A DNA stretch of 64,000 nucleotides from DATDAH01 sp963845425 (GTDB lineage Bacteria > Actinomycetota > Acidimicrobiia > Acidimicrobiales > DATDAH01), in NCBI GenBank assembly GCA_963845425.1, contig CAWJSC010000010.1, positions 310,001 through 374,000 on the forward strand, given 5' to 3'. Shown piece after piece: positions 33,582 to 42,436 of the stretch; position 1 is the stretch's first letter; every line of letters begins with the position of its first letter. Both the position numbers and the translations under genes were made by a program. Below the pieces are notes generated by a model. That model did no database searches. It was given only the letters and a program-made list of their open reading frames with translations, and was not told where the DNA came from.

Positions 33582-34812
33582 AGGTCGCTTCGCGACCCCG
33601 ACTGGCGTCGTGATCGGCGACGGCCGCGGTCAGGTCGGCCAGGAACCGGTCAGCCACCGCGGCATGGCCCGGGGAGAGCATCACGTGCAGGCCGCCCTGC
33701 TGGCGGTCGAGGTGCCAGCCCCGGTCGTCCATGGCGTCGCCGACGCCGCCGATGTCCAGGGTGCTGGACCCGAACTCGAACACCGACAGGTCAGGGTCGC
33801 CGGTGATGTCCAGGCCGTCGATGGCCGCGATCCCTCCCTGGAACCGGCGGGTCGTGTCCCGCACGGTCCCGGCCAGGCGGAGGTAGCCCTGGGCACCCAG
33901 GTGGCGCACCGCGGTCCAAGCCTCAGCGATGGGCACCCCGCCCCGGGTCCCGGCGGAGGTGGACGAACCGTAGAGCCCACCGGGCCAGTCGTCGTAGAGG
34001 AAGAACTGATGCCGGTAGAGGTCCTTCGAGGCGTAGAGCACCGTGGACGCACCCTTGGTGGCGTACCCGTACTTGTGGACGTCCGCCGAGAGCGAGGTCA
34101 CGCCTTCGACCCGCAGGTCCCAGGGGGGGACGGCCTCACCCAAGCGCTCCCAGAAGGGGAGCAGCCAGCCGCCGAGGCAGGCGTCCACGTGGCAGAGGAC
34201 GCCGGCGTCGTGGGCCACGGCGGCGACGTCACTGACGTGGTCGATGACGCCGTACGGGTAGCACGGCGCCGAGGCGACGACCAGGGCAGTGTTCTCGCGG
34301 AGGTGCTCGGCCACCTGCTGCCCGTGGAGGCGGAGGTCGTCGGCGACCGGGATCCGGCGGTGGGCGACGTCGAGGTACTTGGCCGCCTTGGCGAAGGCCG
34401 GGTGGGCGGTGTTCGCAGTGAGCAGCTCGGGCTCGGGGATCCCCTGCTCGCGGGCGTGGTCCCGGGCCACCTGCACGGCCAGGAAGATGCTCTCAGTGCC
34501 CCCGGAGGTCAGCGAACCGGCGCCGGGCTCGCCGCCGAAGAGGTCGCCCGCCATGAGCACGACCTCCTGCTCCATGCGGGGCAGGGTCTTGTAGGCGAAG
34601 GGATTGAGGGCGTTCTCGTGGAGGAAGCGACCGGCCACCTCGTGCTGGAGCCCCTCGAGCACCTCGTCGTCGTGGTGGTACACGAGGCTGAACGCCCGCC
34701 CGTTCCGCCAGTCGATGTCGCCCGCCCGCTCCGCGTCGATCTCGGCCAGGAGCGCGTCGGCCCCCACCCCTTCCTCGGGGAACCTGGTGATCCGGGGCCC
34801 GGCGATGTCCAC
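33565..34812 (-). CDS. PLP-dependent decarboxylase/lyase (group II, sphingosine-phosphate-lyase-like)
   Basis: A 415-residue fold-type I PLP enzyme. The PLP lysine is in SADVHKYGYATKG, with SGGTES, HVDACLGGWLLPF (PLP-binding Asp and Ala) and TAHPAFAKAAKYL as supporting motifs. This set is closest to the sphingosine-1-phosphate lyase/glutamate-decarboxylase branch. The substrate cannot be read from sequence. The GTG at 34812 has a -10 hexamer 6 nt upstream. Confidence 0.88.
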   Translation of the reverse strand: MDIAGPRITRFPEEGVGADALLAEIDAERAGDIDWRNGRAFSLVYHHDDEVLEGLQHEVAGRFLHENALNPFAYKTLPRMEQEVVLMAGDLFGGEPGAGSLTSGGTESIFLAVQVARDHAREQGIPEPELLTANTAHPAFAKAAKYLDVAHRRIPVADDLRLHGQQVAEHLRENTALVVASAPCYPYGVIDHVSDVAAVAHDAGVLCHVDACLGGWLLPFWERLGEAVPPWDLRVEGVTSLSADVHKYGYATKGASTVLYASKDLYRHQFFLYDDWPGGLYGSSTSAGTRGGVPIAEAWTAVRHLGAQGYLRLAGTVRDTTRRFQGGIAAIDGLDITGDPDLSVFEFGSSTLDIGGVGDAMDDRGWHLDRQQGGLHVMLSPGHAAVADRFLADLTAAVADHDASRGREATYGGTV

Positions 34813-34818
34813 GGCCGG

Positions 34819-34824
34819 AGACTA
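34819..34824 (-). promoter_or_regulatory. -10 hexamer of the PLP decarboxylase gene (leaderless)
   Basis: TAGTCT, 6 nt before the GTG at 34812. Confidence 0.5.
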
Positions 34825-34843
34825 CGGGCCGCGGCCCGACGCG

Positions 34844-35404
34844 TCAGCCGCCGTAGTTCATGCGGGTGTCCTCCATGCGCAGGACCTCGGTGTCCTCGGC
34901 GGCCTGGAAGCCGACATCGACGACCTCGCCGATGAACATCGAGTGGTGGCCGACGTCGACGGTCTGGCGCACCTCGCAGTCGACGTAGGCCGGGGCCTGG
35001 TCCAGGATCGGTGCGCCCGTGCGCCCGCCGTGGAACGGGAAGCCGTTGAGGGTCATGGCGTCGGCGTCGACCTCGACCGGCTTGGTGAACTTGCGCACGA
35101 TGGCCCGGTCCGCCCGGGACACCGTGTTGAGGGCGAAGACCTGTCCCTCGGTGATGAGCTCGTGGGTGAACGCCGTCTTCTCGATGCTGATGGCCAGCAG
35201 CTTGGGCTCGAAGGAGACCTGGCTGACCCAGTTGACGGTCATGAGATTCCGTTTGAAGCCAGAGCGACTCCCGACGAGGTAGAGCCCAGAGGGAAGGGAC
35301 CAAAGCACGCGTCGACGGAGCCGGTCGTATTCGTCCTTCTGCTCGTCGGTGTCGACACCGGGCGGATACGGGCCGATCGGCCCCACGCCACCTCCACCAG
35401 CCAT
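34844..35404 (-). CDS. Flavin-reductase-domain protein
   Basis: A 186-residue FMN-binding split-barrel protein (DIM6/NTAB flavin reductase-like). The FMN-binding region reads LYLVGSRSGFKRNLMTVNW and is followed by FALNTVSRADRAI. It could supply reduced flavin to a monooxygenase or act as a reductase on its own; no partner oxygenase is adjacent. The ATG at 35404 follows a -10 hexamer by 7 nt. The frame is open much further upstream, but that region carries a plus-strand gene remnant instead. Confidence 0.85.
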   Translation of the reverse strand: MAGGGGVGPIGPYPPGVDTDEQKDEYDRLRRRVLWSLPSGLYLVGSRSGFKRNLMTVNWVSQVSFEPKLLAISIEKTAFTHELITEGQVFALNTVSRADRAIVRKFTKPVEVDADAMTLNGFPFHGGRTGAPILDQAPAYVDCEVRQTVDVGHHSMFIGEVVDVGFQAAEDTEVLRMEDTRMNYGG

Positions 35405-35411
35405 AGCGGCG

Positions 35412-35417
35412 AAACTA
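35412..35417 (-). promoter_or_regulatory. -10 hexamer of the flavin reductase gene (leaderless)
   Basis: TAGTTT, 7 nt before the ATG at 35404. It sits in the palindrome AACTAGTT, whose other strand gives a near-consensus -10 for the 35429 remnant. Confidence 0.5.
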
Positions 35418-35428
35418 GTTCCTTGGGC

Positions 35429-35589
35429 GTGACGGTTCGGTTTGTTGGCGGTCCCCGTGACGGTGAGTTCCTCGAAGATGGTCAGCGGGGAGCCGGTGGC
35501 CGTGCTGGTCGTGGACGACACCGGCGCGGTGTACCGGTGGCGCGGGCTTCGGGAGCCGGGTCGGGCAGGCTCCGACGGGTTTTCGTGAG
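35429..35589 (+). pseudogene. Frameshifted remnant of a small VRFVGGP-type protein
   Basis: The GTG at 35429 begins VTVRFVGGPRDGEFLE. The continuation expected for this type of short actinobacterial protein (GEPVAVLVVDDTGAVYRWRG) is in another frame from 35475 and ends at 35589. A single +1 shift near 35477 joins them. The family's function is not known to me. The downstream part alone could be a 37-residue frame starting at the ATG at 35475. Confidence 0.55.
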
Positions 35590-35975
35590 GCTCTTGGGTC
35601 CGGGCGCGATCGTCGAACCATGATGCCCCGACGAGTGCGCGATCGCCCCGGCTGCGGTGAGGTAGAGGCCGGATCCCGCGCTCCCAGCGGCCGGGCACCG
35701 CACCATAGAACACGCGTTCGGTCATCATGGCAAGCGCAGACGGCCCGACGGGCAAGGGCGGGTGAGGAATGAAATACCCAGGGAAAGGCCGTAGCGATCC
35801 GATCCGGGCCCCACCCGCCCTTCGGCCCAGCTTCGGCGCTGAACGCCGCAGACTTGAGCGACGGCCTTGGGTCCGACAGCAGACCACGCCAGCTGAGTGA
35901 GGTTGACCGGGTCGCTCGGCCTCTGCCTCGCTGGCTGTGGTGACAGTCGCTCAGCTCCGCCAGGTGCTCTACGGC

Positions 35976-36329
35976 CTACCTGACGAACTGCACATGGACG
36001 TTGCGGGAGGTGCCGTCGTTGAGCCCGAGCCCCTCGGGCGGTTGGGCGCGGCGGCGAACCTCGTCCAGCTTGGACTCGGCGCGCGCCTCGGCCAGACCGA
36101 GCTTCCACGGTCAGCGGGGTGAAACACAGCGTCCCTGCGGTAGACGCCGCCAGCTTGTGGGCGTTGTTCACGTCGGAAGGCTTCACCTTTGGGTCGTCGC
36201 TCAGCTCGCCAGCGAACTCGAGCACGTCGCTCCCACCTCGAGGGCGTGGGCGGTGCCGTCGGTGACGGCGCAGGCCGGTGACGATCCGGAGGCCGGATCG
36301 AAATCCTGATCGGTGGCGACGATGGCCAT
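35976..36329 (-). pseudogene. Decayed small gene with at least two frameshifts
   Basis: Three consecutive frames carry coherent protein-like pieces: from the ATG at 36329 (AIVATDQDFD ... VTDGTAHALEVG), then VLEFAGELSDDPKVKPSDVNN through TLCFTPLTVEA, then LAEARAESKLDEVRRRAQ to a stop at 35976-35978. Together they would make one protein of about 115 residues. I do not recognise the family. The stretches 35590-35975 and 36330-36372 hold no gene I can support. Confidence 0.5.
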
Positions 36330-36372
36330 CGGGTCAGGTTGTCGGGTGGAGCGACGAGCGGCAACGCCTGGC

Positions 36373-37620
36373 TCAGGGGCCTCGTGCGGGGTGGGGCGGG
36401 TCGGGGGTGTGAGGCAGGTGAACCTCGCCGTGTTCGTCCCAGGTGACTGCGAGGGGGCTGGTGACCGAGCAGTTCTTGGTCACGGGGTCATAGACGAGGT
36501 GCCAGCCCTTGTGGCGGAGGTGGTGGTGTCTTACGCAGAGGAACCGTCCGTTGCGGACATCGGTGGGGCCGCCGAGGGCGGCGTCGATGGCGTGGTCCAT
36601 CTCGGTCCACTCGCCGGGCAGGTCACAGCCGGGCCAGACACAGGTCTGGTCCCGCAGACGTAGGGCCCGGCGTTGCTGGGCGGTGAAGCACCGGACCTGG
36701 GTGCCCAGTTCCATGGGCACGCCGTCGGCGTCGGCGATGATGCGGCCGATGGCGGAGTCCGCGGCCAACCGGCGCAGCAGCGAGGGCGGGACCGGGCCGG
36801 CGCCGATGAGGTCACAGCGCATGTTCTCCAGGTCCGTGACCGGCAGCCGCTGCAGCAGTTCATAGGACACCACCGCGTCCGTCGTGCGCAGCGGCCGTCC
36901 TTCCTTACCGTCCACGGCCGCGGCCAAGGCGGCCATGAGGGCGTCGTAGTTGGTCTGCGCGTTGGAGCGCCGTCCGCCGATCATGCCGGCGGGGTCGGGC
37001 TTGCGGTAGGCGTCCAGGACCTTGCGGAGCAGCGCGGTGCCTTCGGCGGGGAAGGTGCCCCGCACGTCGCTGAGCCCGTCGAGGAGCTGACCGACCTTGA
37101 GCTCACGGCGGTCGAAGCGCTCGAACTCCTTGTCCGGGTCGACCTCGTCATCGGCCTTTTCGACCCACCGGTCGATCAACACCTTGAACCGCCTGGCGTC
37201 CAGTCGGCGGGCCGCATCCAACAGCACGTGCTCGTCCCGCTCATAGACAGGCGCACGCTCGTCGGTGACCGCCCGACCCAACTGGTGGGCCAGATCGATC
37301 TTCAGGTCACCGTTCGCCACACACTTGGCCGTCGCCGAATGCCGTTGCACCAGCCGGCCGGTCTGCACGGACCTCTGGGCCACACCATGGGACCGGCCGC
37401 CCAGCCACGCCAACGCCGCTGCCGGCGATCGGGACCCGCCGACCTGCCATCCACCGGCGGCCTCCCACTCCCCCACCCGGGCCACCGTCTCGGCCTCCAA
37501 CCGGGCCCCGAGCTTCGTCAGCTCGATGGTGCGCTGGGTCTTCGCGGCCACGGACCAACCCGACCGGTCCTCATCTACGAGACGGTCCAACGCCTCGTTC
37601 ATGACGGCGATCGGATCCAT
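36373..37620 (-). CDS. DUF222/13E12-type HNH endonuclease
   Basis: A 415-residue protein of the actinobacterial 13E12-repeat family: an N-terminal DUF222 helical region (about 20-300) and a C-terminal HNH nuclease motif with zinc ligands, CVWPGCDLPGEWTEMDHAID then LCVRHHHLRHKG. These genes are multicopy and often sit in variable genome regions, which fits the decayed stretch beside it. Function in mobility or DNA exchange is assumed, not shown. The ATG at 37620 has a -10 hexamer 6 nt upstream. The 179-bp gap to DUF3151 shows no gene. Confidence 0.9.
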   Translation of the reverse strand: MDPIAVMNEALDRLVDEDRSGWSVAAKTQRTIELTKLGARLEAETVARVGEWEAAGGWQVGGSRSPAAALAWLGGRSHGVAQRSVQTGRLVQRHSATAKCVANGDLKIDLAHQLGRAVTDERAPVYERDEHVLLDAARRLDARRFKVLIDRWVEKADDEVDPDKEFERFDRRELKVGQLLDGLSDVRGTFPAEGTALLRKVLDAYRKPDPAGMIGGRRSNAQTNYDALMAALAAAVDGKEGRPLRTTDAVVSYELLQRLPVTDLENMRCDLIGAGPVPPSLLRRLAADSAIGRIIADADGVPMELGTQVRCFTAQQRRALRLRDQTCVWPGCDLPGEWTEMDHAIDAALGGPTDVRNGRFLCVRHHHLRHKGWHLVYDPVTKNCSVTSPLAVTWDEHGEVHLPHTPDPPHPARGP

Positions 37621-37626
37621 GCCCCA

Positions 37627-37632
37627 AACTTA
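37627..37632 (-). promoter_or_regulatory. -10 hexamer of the HNH endonuclease gene (leaderless)
   Basis: TAAGTT, 6 nt before the ATG at 37620. Confidence 0.5.
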
Positions 37633-37799
37633 CTCACGGGGTGTGACAGTCACTTTCAGCACCCGCCACGCCACGGCCTGTGGCAGGACGCCCACCAGCG
37701 CGCCCCATTGGCATCGAACGGGCCGCCGCCATGGCCGGCCAGCCGCAGGGACCAGGAGCGCTCCCGGATCCGGGCCCAGGACGCCGCAGGCGGCTGAGG

Positions 37800-38216
37800 T
37801 CAATCGGCGGTGGGCGGCCAGGCGGGGTCGAGCTGCAGGAGGAAGAGCGCACAGCGCTCGGCCTCGTCGTCCTCGCCGATGGCCTCCGCGATGCGCCCCA
37901 GGCCCGCCAGCGAGGTGAGGAAGCCGCGGTTCTCCTCGTGCACCCAACGGACGTAGCCGCTGCCCCGCCAACCGTTCTGGCGTAGGCGGTCGAGGCCCCG
38001 GTGGTAGCCGGTGCGGTAGGCGGCGTAGGCGAACGCCTGGTCGGGGGCCAGGTCGCCCAGTCGGGCCCAGCCGGCCAGGAAGCGGGGGTACTGCATGCAC
38101 GCCCGACCGACCGCGGCCACGTCCTCACCGGCGTCGGCCAACGCGTTCAGTGCGGCCTCCGGCTCACGGTCCAACACGGTCTCGGGTGGCCCGGAGGTGA
38201 AACTGATGTCGCTCAT
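37800..38216 (-). CDS. DUF3151 protein
   Basis: A 138-residue protein of the actinobacterial DUF3151 family, recognisable by LADAGEDVAAVGRACMQYPRF, the ARLGDL...AYAAYRTGYHRGLDRLR helix pair and HEENRGFL. Helical, TPR-like; function unknown. Its ATG overlaps the patatin stop (ATGA), making it the last gene after pyk and patatin. Confidence 0.88.
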   Translation of the reverse strand: MSDISFTSGPPETVLDREPEAALNALADAGEDVAAVGRACMQYPRFLAGWARLGDLAPDQAFAYAAYRTGYHRGLDRLRQNGWRGSGYVRWVHEENRGFLTSLAGLGRIAEAIGEDDEAERCALFLLQLDPAWPPTAD

Positions 38217-39142
38217 GGCTGCACCCTAGGGACGTCGTCGGGTCGGGCCTCGAGCGGCATCGGCGGGGCGGCACGGGACTCGTCGCCGGCCTCGGCGTCG
38301 AGGTGGGCGGCGGTGGCGGCATAGGCCTGCGTGATCAGTTCCGCGGTGCGGCTGAAGTCGTCGTAGCGGGTGCGGGGCGGTGTCCCGAAGGGGAGGATGT
38401 TCAGATCCATCCGCGCGGCCAGGCGACCGCGGTCCTCGTCGTAGCGGAGGCGACGGGTCAGCCAGAGGGCCTGGAGGGCCACGTCGATCGGGCGCTTCGG
38501 CTCGGTGAAGTTCCGGTCCAGGGTCCCCACGTTGAGGACGTAGGCCCGCCGAGCCCCGACCGTGGCGGCCCGGCTGACGGGGATGTCGTTGGCGATGCCC
38601 CCGTCGAGGTAGCGATGGCCCCCCAGCTCGACGATGGGGAACACGGCCGGGAGGGCGGCGGAGGCCAGGATCGCCGCGTGCAGGTCGCCCTCGTCGAACC
38701 AGACCTCCGCGGGCGGGTCCAACTGGGTGGCGACGCACTGGAAGGGGATGCGGAGCTCGTCGAACCGGGTGGGGCGCAGGATCCGCTCGATGACCTCCCG
38801 CAGCCCTTCGTTGCCGTGGATGGACTCGCCCCGCATGGCCAACTGGAGCGTCGAGGGCAGCCAGCGGCCGGCGGGCATGACGTCGGGGCCGGCCAGGCGC
38901 AGCCAGAGGTCCTCGAGGCGGTCCACCCCGGCGACGGTCGGATCGGCGGCGTAGGCGGCACCGTTCAGGGCGCCGACCGAGCAGCCGAGGACCAGATCGG
39001 GGGTGATGTCGCGCTCGGTGAGCGCCCGCAGCATGCCGACCTGCAGCGCGCCGAGGTTCCCCCCGCCCGACAGGACGAAGACGGTGGGCCCCCGGCGGAG
39101 CCGGTCCCGCCAACGCAGCCGGGGCCGCCGTGACGGCGTCAG
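38213..39142 (-). CDS. Patatin-like phospholipase
   Basis: A 309-residue lipid acyl hydrolase. The oxyanion loop SGGGNLGALQ, the nucleophile GCSVG (GxSxG) and the catalytic Asp in DGGIAND are present, so the Ser-Asp dyad is intact. The first in-frame ATG lies after the oxyanion loop, and no GTG or TTG precedes it; the most likely start is a CTG at 39142 that overlaps the pyk stop as CTGA. The frame is open antisense to pyk further upstream, which is a shadow. Confidence 0.87.
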   Translation of the reverse strand: MTPSRRPRLRWRDRLRRGPTVFVLSGGGNLGALQVGMLRALTERDITPDLVLGCSVGALNGAAYAADPTVAGVDRLEDLWLRLAGPDVMPAGRWLPSTLQLAMRGESIHGNEGLREVIERILRPTRFDELRIPFQCVATQLDPPAEVWFDEGDLHAAILASAALPAVFPIVELGGHRYLDGGIANDIPVSRAATVGARRAYVLNVGTLDRNFTEPKRPIDVALQALWLTRRLRYDEDRGRLAARMDLNILPFGTPPRTRYDDFSRTAELITQAYAATAAHLDAEAGDESRAAPPMPLEARPDDVPRVQP

Positions 39143-40569
39143 GGCACCCGGACCAGGCGCAGCACGTCGGTGGCTCGCGACCGGTCGTCGGAGCCGGCCA
39201 ACACGACGACGGTGTCCCCGGAGCGCACGTGACCGTGCTCCCGGGCGCTGCGCACCACGGCCCGCACCATGGCCTCGTTGCTCCCCCGCTGCTCGACGAT
39301 CATCGGCTGGGCGCCCCAGCTCATCGTCAGCTGGCGGACCGTGCGCTCGTCGGGCGAGAACCCGAGGATCTTGGTCCTGGGCCGGAAGCGGGCCATGGCC
39401 CGGACGGTGAAGCCGGTGCGGGACATGCACAGGATCGCGTCCGCGTTCATCTCACTGGCCACCCGCCAGGCGGCCATCGTCATGGTGTCGGTCACGCGGG
39501 CGTCGGCGTCACCCTCCTCGGTGTGCACCAGCTCGGTGATGTGTGGCGCCCAACCGTCGTAGTCGAACTCCTCGTCGGCCCGGCGGGCGATGTCGGCCAT
39601 CGTGCGCACGGTGAGCACCGGGTCGTGGCCGACGGCGGTCTCGCCGGAGAGCATGACCACGCTGGTGCCGTCGAACACGGCGTTGGCCACGTCGGTCACC
39701 TCAGCGCGGGTCGGGGTGCCGGCGTGGACCATCGACTCCAGCATCTGGGTGGCGGTGATCGCCGGCCGGCCCAGCGCGATGCAGGTCCGGATGATGTGCT
39801 TCTGCAGATGCGGGATCTCGGCGATGGGCAGCTCGGCGCCGAGGTCACCGCGGGCGACCATGATCGCCCCGCTGGCCTGGATGATGCCCTCCAGGTTCTG
39901 GACGGCGGCCCGGGTCTCGATCTTGGCCACGACCAGCGGTCCCCGAGGGTGGGGCTCGGTGCCGACCCGGCGGACGTCGTGGGCCGAGCGCACGAAGGAG
40001 ATGGCGACCATGTCGACGCCGCGTTCGACGAAGGCGTCGAGCATCCGGAGGTCGTCGGGCGTGGGCGAGGCGATCCGCAGCCGGTCCGAGGGGATGTGCA
40101 CGCCGGGACGACCCTGGACCCGACCGCCGTGGCAGACAGTGGCCACCAGATCGGACGCGGTCTTGTCCACCACCTCGATGACCAGGGCGCCGTCGCCGAA
40201 GAGCATTCGGTCTCCGACCTCGACGTCGTTGACCAGCCGCTCGTAGCCGACCTCCACGACCTCCGCCGTGCTCTGGCTGTAGCCGGGGGTCAGTCGCATC
40301 GTTTCGCCCTCGACCAGGTCGACCCCGCCTTCCGGGAAGGCCCCGGCGCGGACCTTCGGCCCGGGGAGGTCGACCAGGATCCCGACGGGCCGGTCCGCTT
40401 CGACGGCCGCCTTGCGGATCCGGTCGTAGCGGTCCAGGTGGGTGTCGAGGTCCTCGTGGGCCAGGCCGAGGCGGGCCACGTCCATGCCTGCCTCGATCAG
40501 GGCGAGCAGCGTGGCTTCGCGGTCGGAGGCCGGACCGATCGTGGCGATGATCTTGGTCCGGCGACGCAC
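39139..40569 (-). CDS. pyk: Pyruvate kinase, potassium-independent type
   Basis: A 476-residue glycolytic enzyme making pyruvate and ATP from PEP and ADP. MVARGDLGAELP, AKIETRAAVQNLEGI and TQMLESMVHAGTPTRAE are conserved. The usual RxNFSH segment that binds potassium is RLGLAH (Asn and Ser lost at 35 and 37), and the DTKGPE segment is DLPGPK, placing Lys72 where potassium-independent enzymes have lysine. The activity should therefore not need potassium. GTG start with a -10 hexamer 6 nt upstream; patatin follows in a CTGA overlap. Confidence 0.92.
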   Translation of the reverse strand: MRRRTKIIATIGPASDREATLLALIEAGMDVARLGLAHEDLDTHLDRYDRIRKAAVEADRPVGILVDLPGPKVRAGAFPEGGVDLVEGETMRLTPGYSQSTAEVVEVGYERLVNDVEVGDRMLFGDGALVIEVVDKTASDLVATVCHGGRVQGRPGVHIPSDRLRIASPTPDDLRMLDAFVERGVDMVAISFVRSAHDVRRVGTEPHPRGPLVVAKIETRAAVQNLEGIIQASGAIMVARGDLGAELPIAEIPHLQKHIIRTCIALGRPAITATQMLESMVHAGTPTRAEVTDVANAVFDGTSVVMLSGETAVGHDPVLTVRTMADIARRADEEFDYDGWAPHITELVHTEEGDADARVTDTMTMAAWRVASEMNADAILCMSRTGFTVRAMARFRPRTKILGFSPDERTVRQLTMSWGAQPMIVEQRGSNEAMVRAVVRSAREHGHVRSGDTVVVLAGSDDRSRATDVLRLVRVP

Positions 40570-40575
40570 GTCCTC

Positions 40576-40581
40576 ACGCTA
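40576..40581 (-). promoter_or_regulatory. -10 hexamer of pyk (leaderless)
   Basis: TAGCGT, 6 nt before the GTG at 40569. Confidence 0.5.
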
Positions 40582-40613
40582 GCGACGACGACGGCCGTCG
40601 CCGGGGCAATCGC

Positions 40614-40619
40614 TAGGCT
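40614..40619 (+). promoter_or_regulatory. -10 hexamer of the phosphatase gene
   Basis: TAGGCT, 9 nt before the ATG at 40629. Confidence 0.45.
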
Positions 40620-40628
40620 CCGGCCGCC

Positions 40629-41222
40629 ATGGATCTCCTGCTCATCCGCCACGCCCTGCCCGTCCGCATCGAGGACGGGGACGGCCCGGCCGATCCCGAG
40701 CTCAGCGACGAGGGTTGGCGGCAGGCCGGCGCGCTCGCCGCCTGGCTGGCCGACGAGGAGATCGACGTCATGGTGGCCAGCCCCCTGCGGCGGGCCCAGG
40801 AGACCGCAGAGCCGCTGGCCAGCCTGCTCGAGCTGGAGGTGGCGACGGTCGACGGCCTGGCCGAGTTCGATCGCAACGCCCCCTGGTACATCCCCATCGA
40901 GGAGCTGAAGGCGGCCGACGACCCGCGCTGGCACGCCATGATCGCCGGTGAGTGGGACCTCGATCCCGACGAGTTCCAGCGCTCGGTCGTGGAGGCCGTG
41001 AACGGGATCATCGACGAGCACCCGGGCCGCAGGGTCGCCGCGGTCTGCCACGGCGGGACGATCAACGCCTTCCTGTCGGCCGTGCTGGGCCTCGACAAGC
41101 TCATGTTCTTCGTGCCCGACTACACCAGCGTCAGCCGGGTCCGGGCCTCGCGCTCGGGTCCCCGGTCACTGGTCAGCCTGAACGAGACCGCGCACCTCCG
41201 GTTCGCCAATCGGGCCGGCTGA
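40629..41222 (+). CDS. Histidine phosphatase (phosphoglycerate-mutase-like) protein
   Basis: A 197-residue protein of the histidine-phosphatase superfamily. The phosphohistidine motif reads IRHALP (RHA instead of the common RHG). The second conserved arginine is in SPLRRAQETAE, and the C-terminal catalytic His is in VCHGGTIN. The substrate is unknown. It is divergent from pyruvate kinase, 59 bp apart. Confidence 0.9.
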   Translation: MDLLLIRHALPVRIEDGDGPADPELSDEGWRQAGALAAWLADEEIDVMVASPLRRAQETAEPLASLLELEVATVDGLAEFDRNAPWYIPIEELKAADDPRWHAMIAGEWDLDPDEFQRSVVEAVNGIIDEHPGRRVAAVCHGGTINAFLSAVLGLDKLMFFVPDYTSVSRVRASRSGPRSLVSLNETAHLRFANRAG

Positions 41223-41234
41223 CCGGCCCTCGGC

Positions 41235-42422
41235 TCAGGAACGGGGCACCTCGCTCCAGGGGCGGTCCTTGTCCACGCGGATGTCGCCGGGCAGGCCGAG
41301 GACCCGTTCACCGAGGATGTTCCGCATGATCTCGCTGGTGCCGCCCTCGATGGAGTTGGCCCGGGCCCGCAGGAACGCCTTCTGGGTGCTGTCCGAGCTC
41401 ATGGCGTGCTCAGGCCGCACCATCTCGTAGCTCCCGTACAGCATCCCTTCGGGGCCCATGAGCTCGAGGCAGAACGCGTAGATGGCCTTGTTGGCCTCGG
41501 CGAAGGCCAGCTTGCCCACCGAGCCCTCGGGGCCGGGGGTGCCGATCGAGCGGTTGGCCTGGGCCCGCAGGTTCGTCAGCCGGTTGACCTCGGCTGCGAT
41601 CCACAACTGGGTCAAGCGGTCCCGCGTGACCGGGTCCTTGTCGCCTTTCGCGTTCCAGAGGCGGACGGCCTCGCCGATGGGGCCCGAGCCCTTGGGGGTG
41701 ACCGAGCCACCGATGGCCACACGCTCGTTCATGAGGGTGGTCATCGAGACCCGCCAGCCCTCTCCCACGTCGCCCAGCCGCTCCGTGTCGGGGATGCGGA
41801 CGTCGGTGAAGTACACCTCGTTGAACTCGGCCTCACCGGTGATCTGGCGTAGTGGCCGGACCTCGACGCCGGGGGCCTGCATGTCCACCACGAAGTAGGT
41901 CATGCCCTTGTGCTTCGGGGCCTCGGGGTCGGTGCGGACCAGGAGCATGCCCCAGCGGGCGAGGTGGGCCAGGGTGGTCCACACCTTCTGGCCGTTGACG
42001 ATCCACTCGTCACCGTCGCGGACCGCCCGACCCGAGAGGCCGGCCACGTCGGAGCCGGCACCGGGCTCGCTGAAGAGCTGGCACCAGATCTCCTCGCCGG
42101 TGAACAAGGGCCGCAGGTAGCGCTCCTGTTGCTCGTCGCTGCCGTGCATCAGCACGGTGGGGGCACCCATGCCGTGGCCGATCGGGTTGTGCCAGTAGGC
42201 CTCGGGCGCCCCCGCGGCGCGCAGGCGCTCGTTCACGGGACGCTGGGCCGAAGGCTCGAGCCCGAGCCCGCCCCGGCCCTCGGGGAAGTGGACCCAGGCC
42301 AGCCCGGCGTCGAACTGGGCGCCGAGGAGGTCGCGGGGCTTGGTGGTGGCGGGATCGTGGTCGGCGAGCAGGCGCTCGACCCGGTCGATGGCGAGCTGGT
42401 CGGCGGAGCTGGTCACCGTCAT
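41235..42422 (-). CDS. Acyl-CoA dehydrogenase
   Basis: A 395-residue FAD flavoenzyme. The flavin/substrate segment LFSEPGAGSDVAGL and WIVNGQKVWTT are conserved, and the C-terminal ANSIEGGTSEIMRNILGERVLGLP carries the catalytic-base region of the family. It oxidises a thioester; chain-length preference is unreadable. The ATG at 42422 has its own -10 hexamer lying in the end of the upstream gene. Confidence 0.92.
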   Translation of the reverse strand: MTVTSSADQLAIDRVERLLADHDPATTKPRDLLGAQFDAGLAWVHFPEGRGGLGLEPSAQRPVNERLRAAGAPEAYWHNPIGHGMGAPTVLMHGSDEQQERYLRPLFTGEEIWCQLFSEPGAGSDVAGLSGRAVRDGDEWIVNGQKVWTTLAHLARWGMLLVRTDPEAPKHKGMTYFVVDMQAPGVEVRPLRQITGEAEFNEVYFTDVRIPDTERLGDVGEGWRVSMTTLMNERVAIGGSVTPKGSGPIGEAVRLWNAKGDKDPVTRDRLTQLWIAAEVNRLTNLRAQANRSIGTPGPEGSVGKLAFAEANKAIYAFCLELMGPEGMLYGSYEMVRPEHAMSSDSTQKAFLRARANSIEGGTSEIMRNILGERVLGLPGDIRVDKDRPWSEVPRS

Positions 42423-42430
42423 GGTCCGGG

Positions 42431-42436
42431 ACGCTA
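42431..42436 (-). promoter_or_regulatory. -10 hexamer of the acyl-CoA dehydrogenase gene (leaderless)
   Basis: TAGCGT, 8 nt before the ATG at 42422; it includes the TAG stop of the upstream gene. Confidence 0.5.

Noticed and set aside
35405..35887. N-terminal extension of the flavin reductase to 35887
   Set aside because: Family homology starts at the ATG at 35404, which has a -10 hexamer just upstream; the extension is antisense to a gene remnant.
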